Virus record (IMG/VR): IMGVR_UViG_3300034375_005592 | Location: 1 to 47,337 of that record | Source of the DNA: a virus | Direction: 5' to 3' (one strand) | Length of the DNA: 47,337 nucleotides | Shown: positions 37,009 to 44,525 of the stretch, piece after piece | Layout of the letters: each line of letters begins with the position of its first letter | Numbering within the stretch: position 1 is the stretch's first letter | Position numbers and translations under genes: made by a program | The notes under the pieces: generated by a model | Seen by the model: the letters and a program-made list of their open reading frames with translations, nothing else | What the model was told of the DNA's origin: nothing | Databases searched by the model: none

Positions 37009-37899
37009 ATGAAACTTATTAAACATGCTGATAATATCCATGAGTTAAAACTCGATGGTACTAGGGCAAAAATTGCTATGTTATCAGACATCCATTGGGA
37101 TAATCCTAAATGTGATTGGAAACTTTTAAAAAATGATTTAGACTTTTGCTTAGACAACTCAATCCCTATTATGGTTAATGGGGATTTCTTTTGTTTAATG
37201 CAAGGTAGAGGAGATAACAGAAGAAACAAATCTGATATACGCCCTGAACACAATAATGCTAAATACTTAGATTCAATAGTAGAGACAGCTGTAGAATGGT
37301 GGAGTCCTTATGCACATCTTCTTACAGTAATAGGCTATGGAAATCATGAAACTGCCATTATCAAATGGCAAGAAACAGACATATTAGCTAGATTTGTTAA
37401 GATGCTTAATCTTAAGAATAACACCAATGTAATGACAGGAGGATATGGTGGATGGTTTATTATAAATCAAGCTCTTAGAAAAAAAGAAAATGGTAGAGAC
37501 TCTACAAGAGCTATTAAGATAAAATATTTCCACGGATCAGGTGGAGGCGGTGTAGTTACTAAAGGAGCACTTAATTTAACTAGGGCGTTAGAAATGTATG
37601 AAGACTTTGATGTATTTACTATGGGTCATATACATGAGAATGCAGCTAGGAATGATGTAAGAGATGTTTGTGTCCAAGGATCTAGTGTATATAGACATTG
37701 TCAAAAACAACTTCACATGATGCTCACAGGCACGTACAAAGAGGAATATGGAGCAGGTAGCAAGGGGTGGCATGTAGAAAGAGGAGCTCCAGTTAAACCT
37801 ACAGGAGGTAGAATTCTTACTATAGATTATAAAAGAATTAGAGCAGAGAATATAGATAGACACGACAGACAAGTAGATTCATGTAAATTTCCATTATGA
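37009..37899 (+). CDS. Calcineurin-like metallophosphoesterase
   Basis: A 296-residue protein with the complete motif set of the superfamily: SDIHWD (Asp27, His29), NGDFF (Asp59), GYGNHE (Asn112, His113), FHGSG (His175) and MGHIHE (His207, His209). These bind two metals and hydrolyse phosphomono- or diesters. The substrate cannot be told from sequence; DNA ends, cyclic nucleotides or RNA are all possible in phages. There is no signal peptide, so it should act in the cytoplasm. A 60-base AT-rich gap separates it from the virion operon, the most likely site for a separate promoter, but no convincing box was found. Its stop overlaps the start of the next gene (ATGA). Confidence 0.85.
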   Translation: MKLIKHADNIHELKLDGTRAKIAMLSDIHWDNPKCDWKLLKNDLDFCLDNSIPIMVNGDFFCLMQGRGDNRRNKSDIRPEHNNAKYLDSIVETAVEWWSPYAHLLTVIGYGNHETAIIKWQETDILARFVKMLNLKNNTNVMTGGYGGWFIINQALRKKENGRDSTRAIKIKYFHGSGGGGVVTKGALNLTRALEMYEDFDVFTMGHIHENAARNDVRDVCVQGSSVYRHCQKQLHMMLTGTYKEEYGAGSKGWHVERGAPVKPTGGRILTIDYKRIRAENIDRHDRQVDSCKFPL

Positions 37900-38741
37900 G
37901 GTTGTTATTAATTATATTATTATCTACATTTACAGCTTATGGCCAAATATCAGAACCGTTTGATAGCTTTGATCAGCCTGGTGAGTGGACTAGCCCTGGC
38001 GGTAATACTGGTTCGCATAGTGGCTCTTTGTGTTATAATATTAGTGGGACTTATGTCACAGATACTTGGTACATTTTTGAATCGCCTATATACGATCTTA
38101 CTTCGTATGGACAAGTGGATATACTCTGGTATCAGGAGTGTTCTATCCGTAACGGGGATGAGTTTAGACTCTACCTTTTCGATGGTGCTTGGTCTTTCTA
38201 TGACATTACTAATCTTAACGGCCTTTATCAGCTTACCATTCCTAATACTGTTACTCGTATAACATTTGATTTACTTACGTACGGTAACGGAGGTCTTAAG
38301 AATAAATACGCACATGTAGATTTCTTTGACATATTAAACGTAACTCCATTGCCTGTAGAACTTTTAGATTTTAAAGCAGAGTTATTAGACGACGGAACAA
38401 AGTTAACTTGGTCCACAGCATCTGAAAACAATTCTGATTATTTTTCGTTATATAGAGCAATGGATACTTCAAATTGGAATAAGATAGCTCATATACCAGC
38501 TGCAGGTTTTTCTACAAGCTTGCAAGAATATGAATATATAGATAATAGTATCTTATATAATACTACTTACTATCAACTTAAAGAAACCGATATAGACGGC
38601 ACTACACAATCTTGGTATCCTGTGTATGTTTATCGCAAACCAGAATCTTTTAATTACTACAACTTATCGGGACAAGAAGTCAAAGAATCTCAGAAAGGCT
38701 TCGTGATCTACCGAGGAAAGATTCACTACAAACACAAATAA
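37896..38741 (+). CDS. Secreted protein resembling a Bacteroidetes type IX secretion substrate
   Basis: A 281-residue protein. Residues 1-16 are a signal peptide (MRLLLIILLSTFTAYG) followed by Gln17, matching the habit of Bacteroidetes signal peptides to be cut before Gln. Residues 18-150 are a beta-sandwich-like region (FDSFDQPGEW, VDILWYQECS). Residues 152-240 begin LPVELLDFKAELLDDG and continue LTWSTASENNSDYFSLYR and YYQLKETDIDGT, the Fn3-like module found just before T9SS sorting domains. The end (YYNLSGQEV, KGFVIYRGKIHYK) resembles a short type A sorting tail. Codons are less A-rich than in neighbours (GGC, CCT, TGG, GTG), suggesting acquisition from a host. It might alter the host surface or be a stray host gene. 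The family call is good; the purpose is unknown. Confidence 0.7.
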   Translation: MRLLLIILLSTFTAYGQISEPFDSFDQPGEWTSPGGNTGSHSGSLCYNISGTYVTDTWYIFESPIYDLTSYGQVDILWYQECSIRNGDEFRLYLFDGAWSFYDITNLNGLYQLTIPNTVTRITFDLLTYGNGGLKNKYAHVDFFDILNVTPLPVELLDFKAELLDDGTKLTWSTASENNSDYFSLYRAMDTSNWNKIAHIPAAGFSTSLQEYEYIDNSILYNTTYYQLKETDIDGTTQSWYPVYVYRKPESFNYYNLSGQEVKESQKGFVIYRGKIHYKHK

Positions 38742-38773
38742 AAAAAGGGGGACATATTAGTCCCCTTCTTTTA
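38741..38773. terminator. Bidirectional rho-independent terminator between convergent blocks
   Basis: GGGGAC (38748-38753) pairs with GTCCCC (38760-38765) around the loop ATATTA. A-rich sequence precedes it and TTCTTTT follows, so a U-tract exists in both directions. It touches the stop codons of the secreted-protein gene (+) and of the small acidic gene (-), and separates the two convergent transcription units. Confidence 0.88.
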
Positions 38774-39061
38774 TGATCCACAATATAAGCAATCATCATC
38801 TTGATCTAACTCAGGTTTAAATGCTATCTGAGGATTAAGAATTAATTTTAACGCATAAATTTGTTGTTGGATTTCTGCATCATCTAGAAGATTACCAGTA
38901 AGAGTACTTTTTAATCTTTGAATTTCAGCATTAACGTCTTTAGCAGCAATCTGTTTATTTTTGCTGTTATAAAACTGTTCTAGATTAAAATCCTTTTCAT
39001 GGTTTTCTCCTTTAATTACGAAATCAATGTTTGTGTCTTCAACGTTCCTGTTTTCTGTCAT
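38771..39061 (-). CDS. Small acidic protein with C-terminal CxxC, unknown
   Basis: A 96-residue protein, last gene of the minus-strand block. It has a polar N-terminus, two helices (AAKDVNAEIQRLKSTLTG and DDAEIQQQIYALKLILN) and an acidic tail DQDDDCLYCGS with a CxxC pair two residues from the end. The pair could bind metal or be redox-active, but one pair alone cannot form a classical zinc site. Its stop codon abuts the bidirectional terminator. The upstream leader contains AAAATTAAAAAACTC and no Shine-Dalgarno. It lies 13 bases after the radical SAM gene and is probably co-transcribed with it. I do not recognise the family. Confidence 0.7.
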   Translation of the reverse strand: MTENRNVEDTNIDFVIKGENHEKDFNLEQFYNSKNKQIAAKDVNAEIQRLKSTLTGNLLDDAEIQQQIYALKLILNPQIAFKPELDQDDDCLYCGS

Positions 39062-39074
39062 GAGTTTTTTAATT

Positions 39075-39938
39075 TTAAAAGATGTACCTAATTTTATTCC
39101 AAGGAATTATACTGTCGTGGATAGCAGTAAATTGTTCTATGAATTTCTTCTTTAAAGATAACTCATATCTTAGATTTTCGCCACCATATTGCGATATTTT
39201 ATTTTGCTGAATTTCGGGAATCCATAAATCTTTTTCTGCTTCAGCGTGATTCTTAAGATTAGCCAAATGTTTCTTTTTATTATGAGTAAGAAAGATAACT
39301 TCTGCGAGTACTTCGTCCTTGTAATCGATATACTCATTTACCATCTCAAACAATTCTTTATAATCTTTACGCCAACCTTTGTATACAATCACGGGACTAA
39401 AATTAAGATGTACCTCATAACCTGCATCTATAAATGCGTCAACAGCTTTAATCCTGTCAAGTATCTTAGATGTATTAGGCTCATGTTTATCGCTCATATG
39501 TTGAGGCATAAGACTATATCTAATTCTAATCTTCTTATTAGGATCATAACTAATAAAGTCAGGATTAACATATTTAGTAGCGAATGAACCCATAGCCAAA
39601 GGATGGTTCTTAAAGAATTCAAATATCTTTTGCCAATCATAGAACTTAGCATGCAGAGCGAAGTCTTCGTTACAGCTGATGTCATAAGTAGTCAACACAG
39701 GATGTGTTTGATTAGGTTTATCGACAGGTGTAAAATATGCATGATTATTTACAACAGTTAATATATCTTCTATATTTTCTGCAATGTCTAAACCTTTTGG
39801 TTTATGACGCTTCATGTAGCAATAGCTGCAATCATACAAGCAGCCATAGCCGAAGCTAGGTGAAATAAAATCTGTTGATCTACCAGAAGGTCTAATCAAC
39901 ATAGATTTTCTATTAATTTTCTTTATAAGTTTTGTCAT
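39075..39938 (-). CDS. Radical SAM protein of the spore photoproduct lyase type
   Basis: A 287-residue protein. SFGYGCLYDCSYCYMK places Cys33, Cys37 and Cys40 in the CxxxCxxC pattern that holds the [4Fe-4S] cluster of radical SAM enzymes. Residues 135-205 (IRYSLMPQHMSDKHEPNTSK, then AGYEVHLNFSPVIVYKGW) follow the SplB family, where 'RxSL...E.xT...R' and 'AGYxxxxxxxPI..xxGW' recur. SplB reverts a UV-induced thymine dimer, the spore photoproduct. A very AT-rich phage genome would gain from TT-lesion repair. The subfamily and substrate remain inferred; the protein is shorter than spore SplB (about 340 residues). A terminator hairpin sits directly upstream of its start. Confidence 0.75.
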   Translation of the reverse strand: MTKLIKKINRKSMLIRPSGRSTDFISPSFGYGCLYDCSYCYMKRHKPKGLDIAENIEDILTVVNNHAYFTPVDKPNQTHPVLTTYDISCNEDFALHAKFYDWQKIFEFFKNHPLAMGSFATKYVNPDFISYDPNKKIRIRYSLMPQHMSDKHEPNTSKILDRIKAVDAFIDAGYEVHLNFSPVIVYKGWRKDYKELFEMVNEYIDYKDEVLAEVIFLTHNKKKHLANLKNHAEAEKDLWIPEIQQNKISQYGGENLRYELSLKKKFIEQFTAIHDSIIPWNKIRYIF

Positions 39939-39943
39939 AGGAT

Positions 39944-39976
39944 TAAAAATAAAAAGGGCCCTATTTCTAGAGCCCC
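39944..39976 (-). terminator. Rho-independent terminator upstream of the radical SAM gene
   Basis: GGGC (39956-39959) pairs with GCCC (39972-39975) and CTA (39961-39963) with TAG (39968-39970), with one C/A mismatch and a TTTC loop. Read on the minus strand, the stem is followed by TTTTTATTTTT. Only 5 bases separate the tract from the start codon at 39938, so it ends the 202-residue gene or attenuates the radical SAM gene. Confidence 0.75.
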
Positions 39977-39979
39977 ATC

Positions 39980-39994
39980 AGATTAATATAATCT
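39980..39994. repeat. Short inverted repeat in the intergenic leader
   Basis: AGATTA (39980-39985) and TAATCT (39989-39994) form a perfect 6-bp inverted repeat around ATA. It lies between two stronger hairpins in the 80-base gap 39939-40018. It may be an operator half-site pair or a weak stem; no regulator can be named. Confidence 0.35.
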
Positions 39995-40012
39995 AAACTG
40001 CATAACCACTAT

Positions 40013-40034
40013 GGGAGACTAAAAGAAGTCTCCC
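40013..40034 (-). other. Perfect 8-bp hairpin overlapping the stop codon of the 202-residue gene
   Basis: GGGAGACT (40013-40020) pairs with AGTCTCCC (40027-40034) around AAAAGA, covering the TAG stop at 40019-40021. No U-tract follows on the minus strand, so it is not a classical terminator. It may protect the mRNA 3' end after processing or act together with the terminator about 40 bases downstream. Confidence 0.55.
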
Positions 40035-40627
40035 GTCGGGGTTAGTTTGTTTTTTTGTGTATAATTAGAAATTACTTCATTTGTTAAGATTTCTTTAGCG
40101 CAGTTAATAATAGGCCATACTTCTTGATCATATAAATATGCAGGAGAAGTAGGGTTACTTAAGCGCTCTTCCCAACTTTCTTTTAAAACAATTGCTTTGT
40201 TTAATATTAACGGTAATGTATAAGACTTACCAGAAAAATAGTGATTAGCTAGAATTAGCTTCTTACTATTGGCTGTTATCTCTGAATACTTACCGTTAAT
40301 TAATAAATCAAAATCACGTTGATAATCAGTAGGTATACTAAAGATAAACACAGTGCATTCTTTAATATCATACTCGTCTATAAAGTTTGGAAAAGCTTGA
40401 ATAGTACTATGAAATTTTTCAAAATCTGTATCTCTATAACCTCTTACTAATACGTGTATATAATTTTCTTCTTTGTATTTACTAATTGTAGTATTAGCTA
40501 GAAAAGCATTTAAGAATCGAGACTTATGTTTAAGTCGACCCCAGCTATCTGTAATATGACAATCAAACAAAGACTTTGGTACGTTTAGAAGAGGGAACAA
40601 AAAAGTTGCAGTTTTTGTATACTTCAT
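40019..40627 (-). CDS. Conserved-looking phage protein of unknown function (202 residues)
   Basis: The product starts MKYTKTATFLFPLLNVPKSL and contains alternating strands and helices: NYIHVLVRGYRDTDFEKF, CTVFIFSIPTDYQRDFDLL, then INGKYSEITANSKKLIL at about residues 110-128. The GKYSxIxxxxKxxI stretch is reminiscent of unnamed proteins in the replication regions of other Bacteroidetes phages, although this was not checked. There is no catalytic motif or membrane segment. It begins 2 bases after the nuclease gene and ends inside a hairpin. Its company (nuclease, resolvase, primase) suggests a part in DNA metabolism, but nothing in the sequence shows it. Confidence 0.7.
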   Translation of the reverse strand: MKYTKTATFLFPLLNVPKSLFDCHITDSWGRLKHKSRFLNAFLANTTISKYKEENYIHVLVRGYRDTDFEKFHSTIQAFPNFIDEYDIKECTVFIFSIPTDYQRDFDLLINGKYSEITANSKKLILANHYFSGKSYTLPLILNKAIVLKESWEERLSNPTSPAYLYDQEVWPIINCAKEILTNEVISNYTQKNKLTPTGDFF

Positions 40628-40629
40628 AA

Positions 40630-41649
40630 TTACTCTACGCTTATTACATTTTTACCTTGTTTATAATATTCCATTGGGTAATCCCAAGCATCATTTTCTG
40701 TAGCATATTTATACCTTTCGATTGCTTTATTAAAACCTTCATACTCTTTGTTGCCTTTGATGCCAACTTCGAGTACAGTTTTAGTAATTTCAAATACCAT
40801 AGGATTATTATTTAAATGTGTTTCTACAACAATATATAGAAATCTATTTATAGAATAACCGTTTTGGTAATATTTTTGCAATCTTTCAGATTTGTCTAAA
40901 TGCAAACCTAAGTCATAAACAGCTGCTTGAAAATCATACCTAAAATGCCAGAAACTATTTTCAAAATTAAGAACAGATTTACCTGTAGTCTTAAAGTCAA
41001 TTGGAGTTATTGTTTGATTTTTATGATCAACAATAATTCTATCTATTTCACCTTTGAATTCTAGACCGCTATACTTAAATTGTACAACATGTTTATCTAT
41101 GATTTCAATATGATCGTCGCTAGATTTCTTTTGACAATAAGGTCCAGTAAATTTGTCTGATCGAAGTGCCATAACACAATTAACTGCTTTAGCATAGTCA
41201 GTCTCAGTAACAATAGTTTTACCATCTGTCTCTTTAAGAATTTCAAAATATTTAGAACCTTGAGCTATGATTTTATTAACTCTAGTCTCTTCTTTCCAAT
41301 TACTTTGATAATTCTCATATTGACAATGTTGTAATATATCATCATAGTATTCTTCTAGATCTAAAATTTCTAGCCCAGTAGCTACTCTATCTTGATACAC
41401 ACCTTGCACTATTCTACTAATTGTGTCAGTAACTCCTGTTGTATCAGGAATCACAGCATACTTGTTATCAAAATCTTGTTTAGTCTCTGTAAGCAATGAG
41501 TCTACTAAAGAACCAAAGACAAAATGCTGCTCAGTAGATTCATCTTTTGCTAGCTGTCTTTCTTTAGCTTTAATATATTCTTGTGGACTAATCAAAATCT
41601 TTTTTAGAGTGCTTTGATTAAGAGCACTTATTGTTTGGTAATCGATCAT
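40630..41649 (-). CDS. PD-(D/E)XK family nuclease (RecE/Cas4-like fold)
   Basis: A 339-residue protein. The catalytic core is visible as FKGEIDRIIV (Glu201, Asp203) followed by ITPIDFKTTGKS (Asp218, Lys220). This is the D...(D/E)xK arrangement of this superfamily, in the PDDEXK_1-type form often annotated as exonuclease VIII-like. FRYDFQAAVYDLGL (Gln241, Tyr245) matches the helix motif QxxxY of RecB/Cas4/RecE-like nucleases. The N-terminus (LNQSTLKKILISPQEY) is the usual opening 'xSxLKxxxxSPxxY'. It lacks the Cys residues of an iron-sulfur Cas4. It probably resects dsDNA for recombination or processes replication intermediates. It overlaps the RusA-like gene by 4 bases, so the two are co-translated. 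Confidence 0.82.
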   Translation of the reverse strand: MIDYQTISALNQSTLKKILISPQEYIKAKERQLAKDESTEQHFVFGSLVDSLLTETKQDFDNKYAVIPDTTGVTDTISRIVQGVYQDRVATGLEILDLEEYYDDILQHCQYENYQSNWKEETRVNKIIAQGSKYFEILKETDGKTIVTETDYAKAVNCVMALRSDKFTGPYCQKKSSDDHIEIIDKHVVQFKYSGLEFKGEIDRIIVDHKNQTITPIDFKTTGKSVLNFENSFWHFRYDFQAAVYDLGLHLDKSERLQKYYQNGYSINRFLYIVVETHLNNNPMVFEITKTVLEVGIKGNKEYEGFNKAIERYKYATENDAWDYPMEYYKQGKNVISVE

Positions 41650-42143
41650 CTTCTTTTAATTGATTTAATTTTATAAACTAATTTTCTGTTCTTCAAATTT
41701 CTAACAGGCACAAACTCATATTGAGTACGTCTTAAGAATTCTACAGTGTCATCAGGTAATATACCTTTCTTTATTAACACATCATCTAGACATTTAATCC
41801 ATATGAGAGCTAGGTTGCCTATATCCCAATTAGGTTTGTAATCATCGGCTGCTGGTTTCCAACTCGTCTTTCTTTTTCCTGTTTCTTTATCTTTTATCAT
41901 TTTCATAACTCCATAATTTATAGGCGCATATACTGTTAGTTTTGTTTCTACGGGGGTGTCAATACTTAGATTGTCTGGTATATGTTTTTCAATATATCCG
42001 TGCATGGCAGCTACAAGAGCTGCCCTAGTTGTATAGTGCACAGATGCATGAATCTTATTATAACCAATCTTGACCCAGTTTTTCTTACTAACAGGTATAT
42101 GAGTTATGAATTCAGGAAATTCTAATTTAATCTCACTTACCAT
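41646..42143 (-). CDS. RusA-like Holliday junction resolvase
   Basis: A 165-residue protein. The key part is NWDIGNLALIWIKCLDDVLI, followed by KGILPDDTVEFLRR. It mirrors the RusA pattern 'DxDNxxKxxxDxL...vxxDDxxV', with Asp107, Asn110, Lys117, Asp120-121 and Asp131-132. RusA cuts four-way junctions as a Mg-dependent dimer. The middle of the DxDN motif reads DIGN, so one metal-binding Asp appears to be Gly109; activity may still come from the other acids. The basic C-terminus (KNRKLVYKIKSIKRR) suits DNA binding. It lies between the nuclease gene and an unknown gene and would resolve recombination intermediates before packaging. Confidence 0.7.
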   Translation of the reverse strand: MVSEIKLEFPEFITHIPVSKKNWVKIGYNKIHASVHYTTRAALVAAMHGYIEKHIPDNLSIDTPVETKLTVYAPINYGVMKMIKDKETGKRKTSWKPAADDYKPNWDIGNLALIWIKCLDDVLIKKGILPDDTVEFLRRTQYEFVPVRNLKNRKLVYKIKSIKRR

Positions 42144-42155
42144 AGCGTTTTGTTT

Positions 42156-43337
42156 TTATTCAATCCAACGAAATTCGTCAGGTATTTCGGTTTCTACTTC
42201 ATCTTTTATTTCTACTTCTTTAACTGTATATCTAGGAGTAATTTCTCTCACATAATCTATATTTAATGCTTCAGCTATCTCAGGACTTAGAGTAATATTC
42301 TGAACTTTAAAATGATCATTATGATATACAAATTGGTCTTTATATTTATTAAGAATATAATCCAACATATCTACAGTTAAAACTTTTCTATCAAGTAGCA
42401 TACTAATTATTGAATTGTGGTCTAAATAGAAATTACTAGGAGTCATATTAAAATAACCTAAGAAAGATTTAAAATTAACATGTCTTTTAGTAGGATTTTT
42501 ATCTATTTGATGGGTCCAATCATTTAGTAACAACAAAAGATACATCATAGATTCTTTATAATTACAATTAGCCATAATCTCCATAGCTAGTACATGATTA
42601 TCAGTATCATCACTATTAAACATATTATGAACTTGCTTATATACATTTTCATCCATAGTAATAGTTTCTTCACCGTTAATATGAGGGAGCAATTCTGTAT
42701 AATTATATACTTTATCGAGATTATTTAAAATATATTCATATAACTCTACGTAATCTTCTTTAATAAAATAATAACTATAACTTCGATATGTATGTACATT
42801 TTTAGATACAGGAACACCTCCATATAATCCACTAGGTCTATTACTAATCATTCTAGATATATAAGAATTAACGATTATATTGTCTTCATCTTTATATGGC
42901 TCTAAAAGTTTTAATAATTCATCTCGTTCTTTTATGTCTATATAATTATGAACTTCAGCTTGAGTTACAAAAGTCACAACTTGTTCTTTAGTAACATGAT
43001 ATTTCCACTCATAATCTCTTAATTTACCGAGACTTGGATCTACAAATATATGAGTAGCATCTTTAAACTTATTAGTAGTTTTAGAAGCATTATCTAGTAA
43101 AAGATTTTTTAATTTTACTCTAGGAACATTAGCACCTGCACCAATATAAAGAACATCTCCAATATTTGGAGTATAACTATTTTTTGATATAGAATCTGTA
43201 ACATTACTTAATACTTCTTTGTCATAAATATACACATAGCTATGTCTGCTACTATAGTAGAGATAATCTACTTCTCCTGATCTATGATCCATATTTGAAT
43301 CAAAACAATCTGATAAATCTAATATTTTTTTTGTCAT
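42156..43337 (-). CDS. Unknown 393-residue protein next to the MoxR/VWA pair
   Basis: A mixed alpha/beta protein with no clear enzymatic motif. Residues about 58-103 (PNIGDVLYIGAGANVPRVKL, then KFKDATHIFVDPSLGK) loosely recall a BRCT domain, whose third strand often reads 'xATHxxV'; this is weak. The segment KEQVVTFVTQAEVHNYIDI and the Tyr-rich part around 185-205 are distinctive. The C-terminal 50 residues are acidic (VKEVEIKDEVETEIPDEF). It starts 6 bases after the AAA+ gene ends, with a nine-A tract before its ATG, so it is probably part of the same complex or substrate set as MoxR/VWA. That link is by position only. Confidence 0.65.
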   Translation of the reverse strand: MTKKILDLSDCFDSNMDHRSGEVDYLYYSSRHSYVYIYDKEVLSNVTDSISKNSYTPNIGDVLYIGAGANVPRVKLKNLLLDNASKTTNKFKDATHIFVDPSLGKLRDYEWKYHVTKEQVVTFVTQAEVHNYIDIKERDELLKLLEPYKDEDNIIVNSYISRMISNRPSGLYGGVPVSKNVHTYRSYSYYFIKEDYVELYEYILNNLDKVYNYTELLPHINGEETITMDENVYKQVHNMFNSDDTDNHVLAMEIMANCNYKESMMYLLLLLNDWTHQIDKNPTKRHVNFKSFLGYFNMTPSNFYLDHNSIISMLLDRKVLTVDMLDYILNKYKDQFVYHNDHFKVQNITLSPEIAEALNIDYVREITPRYTVKEVEIKDEVETEIPDEFRWIE

Positions 43338-43343
43338 TTTTTT

Positions 43344-44513
43344 TTATTTAGTACTCATTTGTAAAACATTTTGATCTAGCATCATCTTAGAAAACTTAGC
43401 TTTATGACCGCCTAATAATTCTTTTACTATATAATATTTTAAATCTTCAGTAAAAGTGTTGAATTTAGTCGTAAGCTTAATTAATCTATTAATCATTGAT
43501 TCAGGAACATGTCCTTCAGAAGCAGTACGCAAACAATAATTAATTAATCTAGTAGCCAAGACACTTGCTATGTCAGCACGATATGTATCATTAACTCCGA
43601 CACAATCATCAAGAGCTTCTAATAACTCTTTCTCATCTTTTTGAATTAATTCTTGAGGAGTAAGAATCTTATCTAGCTGATTATTAATAAACATAACAAA
43701 TAAACTTGCTGCTTCTGGACCAATAGAACCTTCGCCTACCATTTGTATAAGGGGTAATTCTTTACTAAAGTCTTTAATAGAACTAATAGAATTAAAGAAT
43801 GTAGTAATAGACCTAGGATTAATTTCTTGAGTTATTATTTCAGGATGCATTAATAAGAAATTAATACAACGACCATCTATTCTCATATTCTCTGCCCACC
43901 GTGCCCATACATTAGCATCAAACTTAGTCTCAACAGATATGAAACGAGTTTTCTGCGCATTATCTAGACTAGTAACATTATAATCACCATTGTCAGGATT
44001 AGTAGTTAAGATAACATGCCAGTTTCTAGGAAGTCGCCAGCTAACATATTCTTGTTTATCTATCAATTCCATACAAGCTTGCATAAATCTATGATCAGCA
44101 CGAGTATAGTCATCTAGAACTAAGAAACCGCCTTCACCACGACCCTGAATCCATTCAGGTGCAGCATGAGACATTCTTTTATCTACAACTTTATAGCCTT
44201 TCTTGTTAGCAGTATCAATTTCTTGCTCAGTAATCCATAAAGACTTACCCTCGTTATTTTTAACTTGGAATTCTTTAACAGGAAAACCTACTAAATCGCC
44301 TAACTCTTCTAGCTGTGCTAAGTTTAGCTTTACTACTTGCATGTCAAGCTCACTGCCTAACTGCATAATAGCAGAAGTTTTACCAAGGCCAGCTTCACCT
44401 TCAATATTTACAGCAACAGGAACTTTACCGTCTTCCTGTATATGTTGGTTATTGCTTACCATATGTTTGATGAATCCTTTTAATTCATCTACGTTTAATT
44501 GTAATTGATTCAT
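43344..44513 (-). CDS. MoxR-type AAA+ ATPase
   Basis: A 389-residue protein. Walker A is GEAGLGKTS (Gly39-Lys45-Thr46). Walker B is FLVLDDYTRAD (Asp134-Asp135). Sensor 1 is LTTNPDN (Asn172). The arginine region is NAQKTRFISVE (Arg190). The layout fits the AAA_5/MoxR clade, whose members act as chaperones with a von Willebrand factor A (VWA) partner. Here the next gene upstream in the operon encodes exactly such a VWA protein, separated by 12 bases. In cells the pair remodels metal enzymes or envelope complexes; in phages the target is unknown. Its position next to primase and recombination genes suggests a role in replication or host takeover, which is inference. Confidence 0.82.
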   Translation of the reverse strand: MNQLQLNVDELKGFIKHMVSNNQHIQEDGKVPVAVNIEGEAGLGKTSAIMQLGSELDMQVVKLNLAQLEELGDLVGFPVKEFQVKNNEGKSLWITEQEIDTANKKGYKVVDKRMSHAAPEWIQGRGEGGFLVLDDYTRADHRFMQACMELIDKQEYVSWRLPRNWHVILTTNPDNGDYNVTSLDNAQKTRFISVETKFDANVWARWAENMRIDGRCINFLLMHPEIITQEINPRSITTFFNSISSIKDFSKELPLIQMVGEGSIGPEAASLFVMFINNQLDKILTPQELIQKDEKELLEALDDCVGVNDTYRADIASVLATRLINYCLRTASEGHVPESMINRLIKLTTKFNTFTEDLKYYIVKELLGGHKAKFSKMMLDQNVLQMSTK

Positions 44514-44525
44514 TAGTATTTAATT

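Noticed and set aside
37939-38262. A 107-residue, very hydrophobic ORF in another frame inside the secreted-protein gene, resembling a holin or membrane protein
   Set aside because: It lies wholly inside a gene with clear domain matches, has no initiation leader, and a shifted frame of a strand-rich, Thr/Ser/Tyr-coding region readily yields hydrophobic residues. Conservation of the frame in relatives would reopen the case.
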